This document shows positions 1 to 5,958 of a DNA stretch of 10,524 nucleotides, piece after piece (position 1 is the stretch's first letter; each line of letters begins with the position of its first letter). The translations under genes were made by a program, and so were the position numbers. The DNA comes from Actinomycetota bacterium. GTDB taxonomy: Bacteria; Actinomycetota; Actinomycetes; S36-B12. Where the stretch lies: positions 1 through 10,524 of the forward strand of contig VGBQ01000083.1 of the NCBI GenBank assembly GCA_016870425.1, written 5' to 3'. The notes beneath the pieces are model-generated. The model saw only the letters and a list, made by a program, of their open reading frames with translations, was not told the origin of the DNA and did not search any database.

Positions 1-708
1 CCCGTCCTTGCCCTCGACACTGCGACAGCCCTGACCACGGTCGCGATCGTGTCGTCGTCGGGTGGCGTGCTCGCGGAGGGATCCCATCTTGATGGACGTC
101 GTCACGCAGAGGCCCTCCCGCAACTCGTGCGCGAGGCGCTGGCCTCAGCGGGCACCGCCCCCGCGGAACTGGATCTGGTCGCCGTGGGCGTGGGCCCAGG
201 CCCCTTCACCGGCATGCGTGTGGGCATTTCATTTGCTCGTGCAACCGCGCATGCCCTGGGCATCCCGGCGGTGGGAGTCATGACCCTCGATGTGATGGCA
301 CACGGTCGACAGGACCGCGACGGCGGACCGCTGACTGTCGTCACGCGCTCGCGGCGCGTCGAGGTGGCGTGGGCGGCGTACGTCGGCTCGCCGGAGGAGC
401 CCCTCCGTCGTATTGCCGGTCCGCTCATCCAGCCGGACCCGGGCTTCCCTCGCGACGGACTCGTCATCGGCGATGTGGATGGCGTGGATGAGATCGTGCG
501 ACCGGACGCGGCGGCGCTCGGTCGCTTCGTGCTTGACCGGATTGCGGCGGGCGAGCCTTTGCCGGGTGACCGGGAGTGGCCCGAGGATCCCTCGGATGGC
601 TCCGGAGCTCCGACGGCCGCACTCTTCGCTGACCTGTCCGCGAAGGATCGCTGGCTCCTGCCCGCACTGCCGCTCTATCTGCGTCGACCCGACGCGGTGC
701 CGGCATGA
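1..708 (+). CDS. tsaB: TsaB, t6A tRNA modification complex subunit (5' partial)
   Basis: TsaB is the scaffold partner of TsaD in making N6-threonylcarbamoyladenosine at position 37 of ANN-decoding tRNAs, together with TsaE and TsaC. The reading frame is open from base 1 and begins PVLALDTATALTTVAIV, which matches the N-terminal beta strand of the ASKHA fold (usually LALDTS). Probably only the start codon and one to three residues are missing. The hallmark GVGPGPFTGMRVG lies at about bases 184-222, followed by RATAHALGIPAVGV. The visible 235 codons agree with the usual family length. The stop (706-708) overlaps the rimI ATG (705-707) as ATGA, so translation is probably coupled. TsaB lacks the catalytic metal site of TsaD and is not the enzyme itself. 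The assignment is supported both by sequence and by its neighbours rimI and tsaD. Confidence 0.95.
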   Translation, partial: PVLALDTATALTTVAIVSSSGGVLAEGSHLDGRRHAEALPQLVREALASAGTAPAELDLVAVGVGPGPFTGMRVGISFARATAHALGIPAVGVMTLDVMAHGRQDRDGGPLTVVTRSRRVEVAWAAYVGSPEEPLRRIAGPLIQPDPGFPRDGLVIGDVDGVDEIVRPDAAALGRFVLDRIAAGEPLPGDREWPEDPSDGSGAPTAALFADLSAKDRWLLPALPLYLRRPDAVPA

Positions 709-1151
709 GTGCGCCCGCCGTGCGCCGCATGCGCTGGTGGGACATCCCCGCGGTCATGACGATCGAGGAGTCCGTCTTTCCGTCGACGGCCTGGACTCCC
801 GCGCAGTTCTGGTCGGAGCTGGCACAGGATGATCGGGCCTACTTCGTCACGGAGGTCGACGGACGTGTCGTCGCGTACGGCGGAGTCATGGTGCGACCGC
901 CCACCGCGGACATCCAGACCATCGCCGTGGAGCCCGAGCATCACGGCCGTGGCATCGCCCGAGACCTGCTCGCGCGCCTGCTGACGGCCGCGGAGACGGG
1001 TCGCTGCACCGAGGTCCTCCTGGAGGTGCGCGCCGACAATGCCCAAGCCATCGCGCTCTACGACGCCGCCGGCTTCACCGTGATCGCCCGTCGCTCGGCC
1101 TACTACGGACCGGGCGAGGACGCCCTCATCATGCGCAGGAGGGGCTCATGA
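705..1151 (+). CDS. rimI: RimI-type GNAT N-acetyltransferase
   Basis: This is a 148-residue GNAT acetyltransferase. RimI transfers acetyl from acetyl-CoA to protein N termini (classically ribosomal protein S18; actinobacterial homologues appear broader). The acetyl-CoA pyrophosphate loop is visible as HHGRGIA (residues 79-85) after the beta-4 strand IQTIAVEPE. The C-terminal signature LLEVRADNAQAIALYDAAGF (105-124) contains E107, N112 and Y119. It is followed by RRSAYYGPGEDALIM, where the tyrosine pair at 133-134 sits where RimI has its catalytic tyrosine. Length is normal for the family. The ATG overlaps the tsaB stop and the TGA overlaps the tsaD ATG, both as ATGA, so the three genes form one translationally coupled operon. 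The GNAT call is secure; RimI rather than another GNAT rests on the tsaB-tsaD context and the signature. Confidence 0.93.
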   Translation: MSAPAVRRMRWWDIPAVMTIEESVFPSTAWTPAQFWSELAQDDRAYFVTEVDGRVVAYGGVMVRPPTADIQTIAVEPEHHGRGIARDLLARLLTAAETGRCTEVLLEVRADNAQAIALYDAAGFTVIARRSAYYGPGEDALIMRRRGS

Positions 1152-2221
1152 GCCACGAGCCCCTGGTGCTGGGGATCGAGACCTCGTGCGACGAGACCGG
1201 CGTCGCGCTGGTCCGCGGACGCACTTTGCTGGCGGATGCCGTCGCATCCAGCGTCGACGAGCAGGCGCGCTTCGGCGGAGTCGTCCCCGAGGTTGCCAGT
1301 CGCGCTCACCTCGAGGCCTTCGACGCCACGCTCGACCGAGCGACAGCCGAAGCCGGCGTCTCCCTCGCCGATGTCGACGCCATCGCGGTCACCTCCGGCC
1401 CCGGACTCGTCGGCGCACTCCTTGTCGGCGTCAGTGCCGCGGAGGGCCTTGCACTCGCGCTTGAGCGCCCGGTCTACGGCGTCAACCACCTCGCCGCGCA
1501 CGTCGCGGTCGATCGTCTCGTCCACGGCGACCTCCCTGAGCCCGCCATCGCGCTCCTCGTGTCGGGTGGGCACACGTCGCTCCTGCGGATCGACGACGTG
1601 ACTTTGGACGTCACGCCGCTCGGTGAGACCCTTGATGATGCTGCGGGCGAGGCCTTTGACAAGGTGGCGCGGCTACTCGGGCTACCCTTCCCCGGCGGTC
1701 CGCACATTGATCGCATCGCCACCGACGGTGACGCATCGGCTATCGACTTCCCGCGGGGTCTCATGTCGCACGATGCCGAGCACCGTCTGGACTTCTCCTT
1801 CTCAGGTCTGAAGACCGCCGTCGTGCGCTGGCTGAAGGCACAGGCTGAATCAGGCGAAGCGATCCCGACCGCCGACGTCGCCGCGGCATTCCAGGAAGCC
1901 GTGGTCGATGTGCTGGTGAGCAAGGCGCTGGCGGCGTGCGCGGACGAGGGGATCAGCACGCTGGTCGTGGGCGGTGGAGTCGCGGCCAACTCGCGGTTGC
2001 GCTCCGTGCTTAGTGAGCGGGCGACACGCCTGGATGTGAGAATCCCCCCTGCGCGTCTCTGCACGGACAACGGCGCCATGGTGGCGGCCCTGGGCGCCGC
2101 CCTCGTGGAGCGTGGTCGGCCGCCGTCCAGCCCGGGGATCGGCGCGGATTCCTCGCTGCCTGTGACCTGGGTGACAGCACGACGAAGCGGGCTTCCCGGC
2201 CCGGCCCCGGGTATCTTCTAG
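1148..2221 (+). CDS. tsaD: TsaD, tRNA A37 threonylcarbamoyltransferase
   Basis: TsaD (also called Gcp, YgjD) is the catalytic subunit that transfers threonylcarbamoyl from threonylcarbamoyl-AMP to A37 of tRNA. It is 357 residues long, with all expected landmarks in order: VLGIETSCDETGVAL (7-21); TSGPGLVGALLVG (82-94); the metal-binding NHLAAH with H114 and H118; the nucleotide-binding LLVSGGHTSLL (136-146); GETLDDAAGEAFDKVARLLG (159-178); FSFSGLKTAVV (216-226); GGGVAANSRLR (275-285); and CTDNGAMVA (305-313), whose D307 is the third metal ligand. It starts at the ATG that overlaps the rimI stop. The last 30 or so residues are Pro/Gly/Ser-rich beyond the conserved core. In M. tuberculosis groES follows tsaD directly, as I recall; here three genes intervene. 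Its stop lies two bases before the GTG of the deacetylase gene. Confidence 0.97.
   Translation: MSHEPLVLGIETSCDETGVALVRGRTLLADAVASSVDEQARFGGVVPEVASRAHLEAFDATLDRATAEAGVSLADVDAIAVTSGPGLVGALLVGVSAAEGLALALERPVYGVNHLAAHVAVDRLVHGDLPEPAIALLVSGGHTSLLRIDDVTLDVTPLGETLDDAAGEAFDKVARLLGLPFPGGPHIDRIATDGDASAIDFPRGLMSHDAEHRLDFSFSGLKTAVVRWLKAQAESGEAIPTADVAAAFQEAVVDVLVSKALAACADEGISTLVVGGGVAANSRLRSVLSERATRLDVRIPPARLCTDNGAMVAALGAALVERGRPPSSPGIGADSSLPVTWVTARRSGLPGPAPGIF
2212..2217 (+). promoter_or_regulatory. Candidate -10 element for a leaderless deacetylase mRNA
   Basis: TATCTT fits the TANNNT -10 pattern and ends exactly 6 nt before the GTG at 2224, so transcription would begin at or next to the start codon. 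It lies in the last codons of tsaD. No convincing -35 is visible, and the purines next to the GTG overlap it too closely to be a normal ribosome binding site. The same spacing recurs upstream of two other genes in the window (5279-5284 and 7606-7611). Confidence 0.4.
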
Positions 2222-2223
2222 GA

Positions 2224-3144
2224 GTGAGCGACTCACGGCGACCATCCGCGGGCACGCGCCCGGGCCGGCGTCGGTCCTCCGGGCTGCTGCCGGGCATCGC
2301 TGTCGCCGTGGCTTTCCTGGCGGCAGGCTTCGCCGGTTTCGCTGTCGGCTCCCTCACCGGGGCCCCCGAACAAGCATCGGCCGAGGAGTCTTCCGCGGCC
2401 CCGTCGCCGTCGTCACCCTCGTCCGCGCAAGTCACCGCCCCGAGCTCGCCCGCTCCGCTGCCTCTGCCCGCCGACGACTCCTACGTCGCCGCCCTCGAGG
2501 ACCCTCTCCAGGACGGCAGCGAGACCCTGGCTGAGGGTCAGTCGGGCCGCAGCGAGACGAATCTCGCGAACTCCGATGTGGAGATCCTCAACTGGGTTGA
2601 GACCGACGATTCTGTCTTCTTCATCACGATCGACGATGGTCTCGTCGCTTCACCCGCCGTGCGCGATCTGATCGAGCGCTATCGGATCCCCGTCACCGCC
2701 TTCCTCACCGAGTACGCCGTGCGCAATGACACGGACTACTACGAGACGGTGACGGCGTACGGCGGCTCGGTGCAAAACCACACGATGGTGCACGGAGCAC
2801 TCAACGATCCGGCGACCGACGTCGAGTGGGAGATCTGCGAGACACAGGATCGCTTCGAGGAGCAGTTCGGCTACCGCCCCTGGATGCTGCGCCCACCCTA
2901 TGGGGCTGGACCGGACGACCCAGACGTGTTGAAGTACGCCGAGCAGTGCGGCATCAATCGCATCGTGCTGTGGAACGTTGTCGTCACTGACGACAACCAG
3001 GTGGAGTACTGGGATCCGCCGATTCGAGCCGGTGACATCGTCCTGCTCCACTGGGTCGATGGCCTGGAGGTCGGCCTGGAGAAGATCCTCGAGCTCGGGC
3101 GGGCCCAGGGACTCACCCCCGCTGCCCTCGAGGACTACATCTGA
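2224..3144 (+). CDS. Membrane-anchored or secreted polysaccharide deacetylase (CE4/NodB domain)
   Basis: This 306-residue protein has a basic N terminus (RPGRRRSSG, 12-20) and a hydrophobic segment (about 21-45) ending near an ASA-EE sequence (51-55) that could be a signal peptidase site. A Ser/Pro/Ala-rich linker to about 85 follows, then a NodB domain from about 130 to 306. The CE4 motifs are TIDDG (135-139; usually TFDDG), HTMVH (H186, H190), RPPYG (223-227) and IVLLHW with H276. The metal-binding Asp-His-His triad and the distal His are therefore present. Motif 4 is atypical: WNVVVTDD (250-257) where relatives often have WDVDxxDW. The domain family removes acetyl groups from N-acetylglucosamine polymers such as peptidoglycan or other glycans; the substrate is not determinable here. 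GTG 2224 is chosen because it keeps the basic n-region and hydrophobic segment. The next gene overlaps its stop. Confidence 0.85.
   Translation: MSDSRRPSAGTRPGRRRSSGLLPGIAVAVAFLAAGFAGFAVGSLTGAPEQASAEESSAAPSPSSPSSAQVTAPSSPAPLPLPADDSYVAALEDPLQDGSETLAEGQSGRSETNLANSDVEILNWVETDDSVFFITIDDGLVASPAVRDLIERYRIPVTAFLTEYAVRNDTDYYETVTAYGGSVQNHTMVHGALNDPATDVEWEICETQDRFEEQFGYRPWMLRPPYGAGPDDPDVLKYAEQCGINRIVLWNVVVTDDNQVEYWDPPIRAGDIVLLHWVDGLEVGLEKILELGRAQGLTPAALEDYI
3130..3143 (+). promoter_or_regulatory. Ribosome binding site that decides a CTG start for the homocysteine methyltransferase
   Basis: GAGGA at 3130-3134 lies 6 nt before CTG 3141-3143, which overlaps the deacetylase stop as CTGA. The only conventional in-frame start nearby is TTG 3207, which would delete the conserved DGGLATEL strand. 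Confidence 0.6.
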
Positions 3145-4037
3145 GCACCGTCGACGACTTCTGGACCGGCCCCACCCTCCCCATCGATGGCGGTCTCGCC
3201 ACGGAGTTGGAGCGGCGCGGTCACGATCTGGGCGACTCCCTGTGGTCCGCGCGGATCCTGGCCGATCAGCCCGACGAGATCCGTGGCGTCCATCGGGCCT
3301 ACCTCGATGCGGGTGCCCGCGTCGTGGTCACCGCGAGCTACCAGGTGTCGCGCGAGGGCTTCGTCGCCGCCGGCCGCACCGCGGCCCAGGCCGACGAGGC
3401 TCTCGCCATGTCCATCGAGCTCGCGCGCGACACTGTCGCCGATCGAGATGCGCTCGTCGCTGCGAGTGTGGGGCCGTACGGCGCCATCCTCCACGACGGC
3501 AGCGAATACCGGGGGCGCTACGGGGTGAGCCACGACAGGCTCGTTCATTTCCATGGCGAGCGACTGGCGGTGATGGTGGCCGCACGGCCCGATCTGCTCG
3601 CTATCGAGACGATCCCCGATCTCGACGAGGTCAGCGCCATCGTCGAGGTGCTGGCCGACTTCTCCGATGTGCCCGCGTGGCTCACCATGAGCTGCGCGGA
3701 CGGCGCGCACACGTCCGCGGGACAACGGATCGAGGACCTCGTCGCACTTGTGGCGGACACCCCGTCGATCCGTGCCGTGGGTGTCAACTGCACGGCACCG
3801 GAGCACGTCGAGTCGCTGCTGCAGAGCCTGAGTGAGGCGGGTGCATCGGCGCTCGTGGCCTACCCCAACTCGGGACGTGCATGGTCGCCCACCGCCGGGT
3901 GGTCCGGTGAGGGCACCGATGTGGGCGGGGACCTGGTCGCCCAATGGCGCCGGGTGCCCGGGATGGCACTTATCGGAGGATGCTGCGGGGTCGGTCCGGA
4001 AGCGATCGCGGCCATCGCGGGCTCCCTGCGCGACTAG
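3141..4037 (+). CDS. mmuM: Homocysteine S-methyltransferase (MmuM type)
   Basis: This enzyme moves a methyl group to homocysteine, typically from S-methylmethionine, giving methionine without cobalamin. Read from CTG 3141 it has 298 residues, a normal length. The barrel begins PIDGGLATELERRGHDLGD (14-32), and WSARIL (35-40) and VTASYQVSREGF (63-74) follow. The zinc-binding cysteines are visible: GVNCTAP (C217) and GGCCGVGPEAI (C281, C282). ASVGPYGAILHDGSEYRG (108-125) is the typical substrate loop. The CTG start is inferred because the frame contains the conserved N-terminal strand but no ATG, GTG or TTG before 3207, and a GAGGA sits 6 nt upstream of CTG. The CTGA overlap implies coupling to the deacetylase gene, although the two functions have no obvious link. 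The 3' end converges on the methyltransferase gene with overlapping stops. Confidence 0.9.
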   Translation: MSTVDDFWTGPTLPIDGGLATELERRGHDLGDSLWSARILADQPDEIRGVHRAYLDAGARVVVTASYQVSREGFVAAGRTAAQADEALAMSIELARDTVADRDALVAASVGPYGAILHDGSEYRGRYGVSHDRLVHFHGERLAVMVAARPDLLAIETIPDLDEVSAIVEVLADFSDVPAWLTMSCADGAHTSAGQRIEDLVALVADTPSIRAVGVNCTAPEHVESLLQSLSEAGASALVAYPNSGRAWSPTAGWSGEGTDVGGDLVAQWRRVPGMALIGGCCGVGPEAIAAIAGSLRD

Positions 4038-5272
4038 TCCGTCGCTCGCTCCACGGCGAAGGCCCGGCCCTGGCCGGTGATCACGATCGTGACGTACGCG
4101 CCACCGGCCGGGCGGTGCCCCACTCGCCGATCCCATGCCGATGCCGACACGTGTGCATCGACGGTCTTCCATGTCACCGGCCCGCGCCCGCGCAGCCATG
4201 CGCGCAGTTCGCGCGCACCGTAGGGGACCTCCTCGACGAGGTGCCAGGTGCGCGCGAGGAGTGACGACGCAGCGACGTCGGCGGTGAGCCAGCCACCGCC
4301 GTCGAGACGCTCGGCTCCGAGATCTTCCGCGAGATCCGCGAGGAGTCCTGCGCGCGCGACACCGGGACTGGGTTCGAGGAGGAGTGGGCATGCCTGTGTC
4401 GTGCTCGGTCCCGCTCGGCCTGCCTCAGACGCCGGTGCCTGCAGTGATTCAGCCCGGTCCGCCACCACGGCGGTAGCTCGCCTTGCCCCGGTCCCCAGAG
4501 CGCCCAGCCAGACGCATGCCTCGACCGTCTCGCCGTCGTGGTCGATCCACTCGACGTCGGCTCCCTCGGGTGCCTGACGCGGGTCGAATCCCGGGGCCAC
4601 CTTGGCCAGGACCGGCAGGCCTTCGGAGAGGGAGAGCACCCAGGGCCACGGCGGAGACCAGTAGGCGGGATCGGTCGTGGCGCGGCTGCGGCCCCCGTCG
4701 ATGCGCCGCGGAGCACCGGGCACGCGTCGCGCGGGATCGACGTACGCCGCGGCGCACCGAGCGAGGAGGGATGTGTCGAGTGCGAGGGCGTCACCGTGCA
4801 GCACACGCACCTGCGCGCCGCAAGCAGCGAGATTGACCTCGGCGGCGTCGGCGCGCCACGCGTCGGACTCGATCGCGATCACCTGGAGCCCTGTCTCGGC
4901 GAGTGCGCGCGCGTCGACTCCGAGGCCGCAACCGATGTCGGCCACGGTCATGTCGCTGATCGGACGGTCATCGCGCAGGAGCCCGGCCAGGCGCGTCGCG
5001 CGGTAGCGGGCGACGTCCCTGCGCGTGGCCTGCTGGAGGGCCTCCTCCTCCAGCACCATGTCCTCAGCCCAGGGCCCGAGCCGGTCGCTGGCGCGTCGCC
5101 GGAGCCGCAACTGTGTGGCCAGGGCGGAGATGAGGGCGGGGGCGACTTCCGGGTGTGACCGCCGCAGGGCCGAGAGGGCTCCCGGGTCCGCCGTGTCCGC
5201 CAGGGCGGCGATCTCCCGACCGAGGGCCTGAGCCTCGGCGGTGACTAGGTCACGGGGCCGCGGCTGACTCAC
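4034..5272 (-). CDS. Class I SAM-dependent methyltransferase with THUMP-like C-terminal region
   Basis: This is a 412-residue protein read from GTG 5272. The N-terminal third (about 1-100) is helical and charged. The Rossmann methyltransferase core starts with motif I VADIGCGLGVDARALA (110-125), followed by the acidic strand end VIAIESD (131-137), VLHGDA (157-162) and YVDPARR (177-183), which resembles the DPP-type motif IV of nucleic-acid methyltransferases. The C-terminal part (about 310-405) contains VPYGARELRAWLRGRGP and looks like the THUMP-like region that accompanies this actinobacterial family. THUMP domains bind RNA, so an RNA substrate is a reasonable inference, but no specific target can be named. 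No purine-rich ribosome site precedes the GTG; a -10-like TAGCCT lies 6 nt upstream, suggesting a leaderless mRNA. It is divergent from groES and converges on mmuM. Confidence 0.85.
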   Translation of the reverse strand: MSQPRPRDLVTAEAQALGREIAALADTADPGALSALRRSHPEVAPALISALATQLRLRRRASDRLGPWAEDMVLEEEALQQATRRDVARYRATRLAGLLRDDRPISDMTVADIGCGLGVDARALAETGLQVIAIESDAWRADAAEVNLAACGAQVRVLHGDALALDTSLLARCAAAYVDPARRVPGAPRRIDGGRSRATTDPAYWSPPWPWVLSLSEGLPVLAKVAPGFDPRQAPEGADVEWIDHDGETVEACVWLGALGTGARRATAVVADRAESLQAPASEAGRAGPSTTQACPLLLEPSPGVARAGLLADLAEDLGAERLDGGGWLTADVAASSLLARTWHLVEEVPYGARELRAWLRGRGPVTWKTVDAHVSASAWDRRVGHRPAGGAYVTIVITGQGRAFAVERATD

Positions 5273-5278
5273 CCGGGG

Positions 5279-5284
5279 AGGCTA
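5279..5284 (-). promoter_or_regulatory. Candidate -10 element for the leaderless methyltransferase mRNA
   Basis: On the minus strand TAGCCT ends 6 nt before GTG 5272. The octamer CTAGCCTC containing it is identical to the one upstream of the transporter at 7605-7612. There is no recognisable -35 and no Shine-Dalgarno sequence. Confidence 0.45.
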
Positions 5285-5332
5285 GCGCCGCCTTCGGCTT
5301 CGGGGACTGGTCGCCGGAGAGGAGTGCGTGAT

Positions 5333-5359
5333 CTGGCACTCGGTTTGACGGAGTGCTAA
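5333..5359 (+). promoter_or_regulatory. CIRCE operator 1 (HrcA binding site)
   Basis: The sequence CTGGCACTC, 9 nt, then GAGTGCTAA fits the CIRCE consensus TTAGCACTC-N9-GAGTGCTAA. The right arm is perfect and the left arm matches 7 of 9. HrcA bound here would cover the -35 hexamer of the groES promoter, which lies in the 9-nt spacer. This indicates heat-shock control by HrcA; hrcA itself is not in the window. Confidence 0.92.
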
Positions 5360-5374
5360 TGCTCCCCCTACAGT
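5345..5374 (+). promoter_or_regulatory. Vegetative sigma promoter of groES-groEL
   Basis: TTGACG (5345-5350) and TACAGT (5369-5374) are separated by 18 nt, giving a -35/-10 pair of the principal sigma-factor type. Transcription would start near 5381, leaving a leader of roughly 110 nt before the groES GTG. CIRCE 1 overlaps the -35 and CIRCE 2 covers the expected start site. Confidence 0.8.
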
Positions 5375-5379
5375 GGTGC

Positions 5380-5406
5380 CTGGCACTCACGCCGGGAGAC
5401 TGCTAG
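5380..5406 (+). promoter_or_regulatory. CIRCE operator 2 (degenerate HrcA site)
   Basis: CTGGCACTC, 9 nt, then GACTGCTAG has the exact CIRCE geometry with 7 of 9 matches in each arm. It begins about where transcription should start. An extra right half-site, GAGTGCTA, is at 5414-5421 without a matching left arm at 9-nt spacing. Confidence 0.78.
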
Positions 5407-5476
5407 ACCGGGGGAGTGCTACCGGGTCGAACCGGCACCGCGACGACGGGTCGACCACCTCACATCAACTCAACCC

Positions 5477-5492
5477 GGAGGACATCACCGTG
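5477..5492 (+). promoter_or_regulatory. Ribosome binding site and GTG start of groES
   Basis: GGAGG at 5477-5481 lies 8 nt before GTG 5490-5492. It fixes the start of groES there rather than at an in-frame ATG far upstream (5373), which would translate through CIRCE 2. Confidence 0.9.
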
Positions 5493-5789
5493 TCGGTCTC
5501 CATCAAGCCGCTCGAGGATCGCATCCTCGTCCAGACCCTCGACGCCGAGCAGACGACCGCGTCCGGTCTCGTCATCCCCGACACCGCAAAGGAGAAGCCC
5601 CAGGAGGGCAAGGTCCTTGCGGTGGGTCCGGGTCGCTTCGACGAGGACGGCGACAAGCGAATCCCGCTCGATATCAAGGTGGGCGACGTCGTCATCTACT
5701 CGAAGTACGGCGGCACCGAGGTCAAGTACAACAACGAGGAGTACCTCATCCTCTCGGCCCGCGACGTGCTCGCGGTCGTCGAGAAGTAG
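5490..5789 (+). CDS. groES: Co-chaperonin GroES
   Basis: GroES is the heptameric lid that caps GroEL and closes the folding chamber in the cytoplasm. The protein has 99 residues and begins MSVSIKPLEDRILVQTLDAE. The mobile loop that contacts GroEL is clear (TTASGLVIPDTAKEKPQEG, about 21-39), followed by KVLAVGPGRFDEDG and the C-terminal LSARDVLAVVEK. Length and motifs are standard, so the protein should be fully functional. The start is GTG. It is transcribed with groEL from a CIRCE-controlled promoter; a 169-nt gap containing a strong hairpin separates the two genes. Confidence 0.98.
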   Translation: MSVSIKPLEDRILVQTLDAEQTTASGLVIPDTAKEKPQEGKVLAVGPGRFDEDGDKRIPLDIKVGDVVIYSKYGGTEVKYNNEEYLILSARDVLAVVEK

Positions 5790-5847
5790 AAGAACTCAAG
5801 GCCCGGCGAGTCGGCAGAGCCGCCTCTGAAGGGCCACCCGACGTGCG

Positions 5848-5881
5848 GCGCCGGGTCGGGGATTCGACCCAGACCCGGCGC
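5848..5881 (+). other. Strong hairpin between groES and groEL
   Basis: GCGCCGGGTC (5848-5857) and GACCCGGCGC (5872-5881) form a perfect 10-bp stem. Inside it, GGG (5859-5861) can pair with CCC (5868-5870) around the loop ATTCGA. No T-run follows, so it is not a typical intrinsic terminator. A smaller hairpin, GGGGC-TAA-GCCCC, lies at 5889-5901. These structures could protect mRNA ends, mark a processing site or attenuate transcription into groEL; the sequence alone does not decide. Confidence 0.7.
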
Positions 5882-5958
5882 GCACGCAGGGGCTAAGCCC
5901 CCACAAGCAGATGACATCCCGCAGACGAAACCCTGCACACTGAGTAGAAGGACCTTCC

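Noticed and set aside
3135..4391. 418-codon minus-strand frame opposite mmuM and the methyltransferase end
   Set aside because: The translation is Arg/Gly/His-rich low-complexity shadow sequence, and both real genes cover it with recognisable motifs.
5373..5489. N-terminal extension of groES from ATG 5373
   Set aside because: It would begin upstream of the predicted transcription start and translate through CIRCE 2; GTG 5490 has a strong GGAGG and gives the canonical GroES N terminus.
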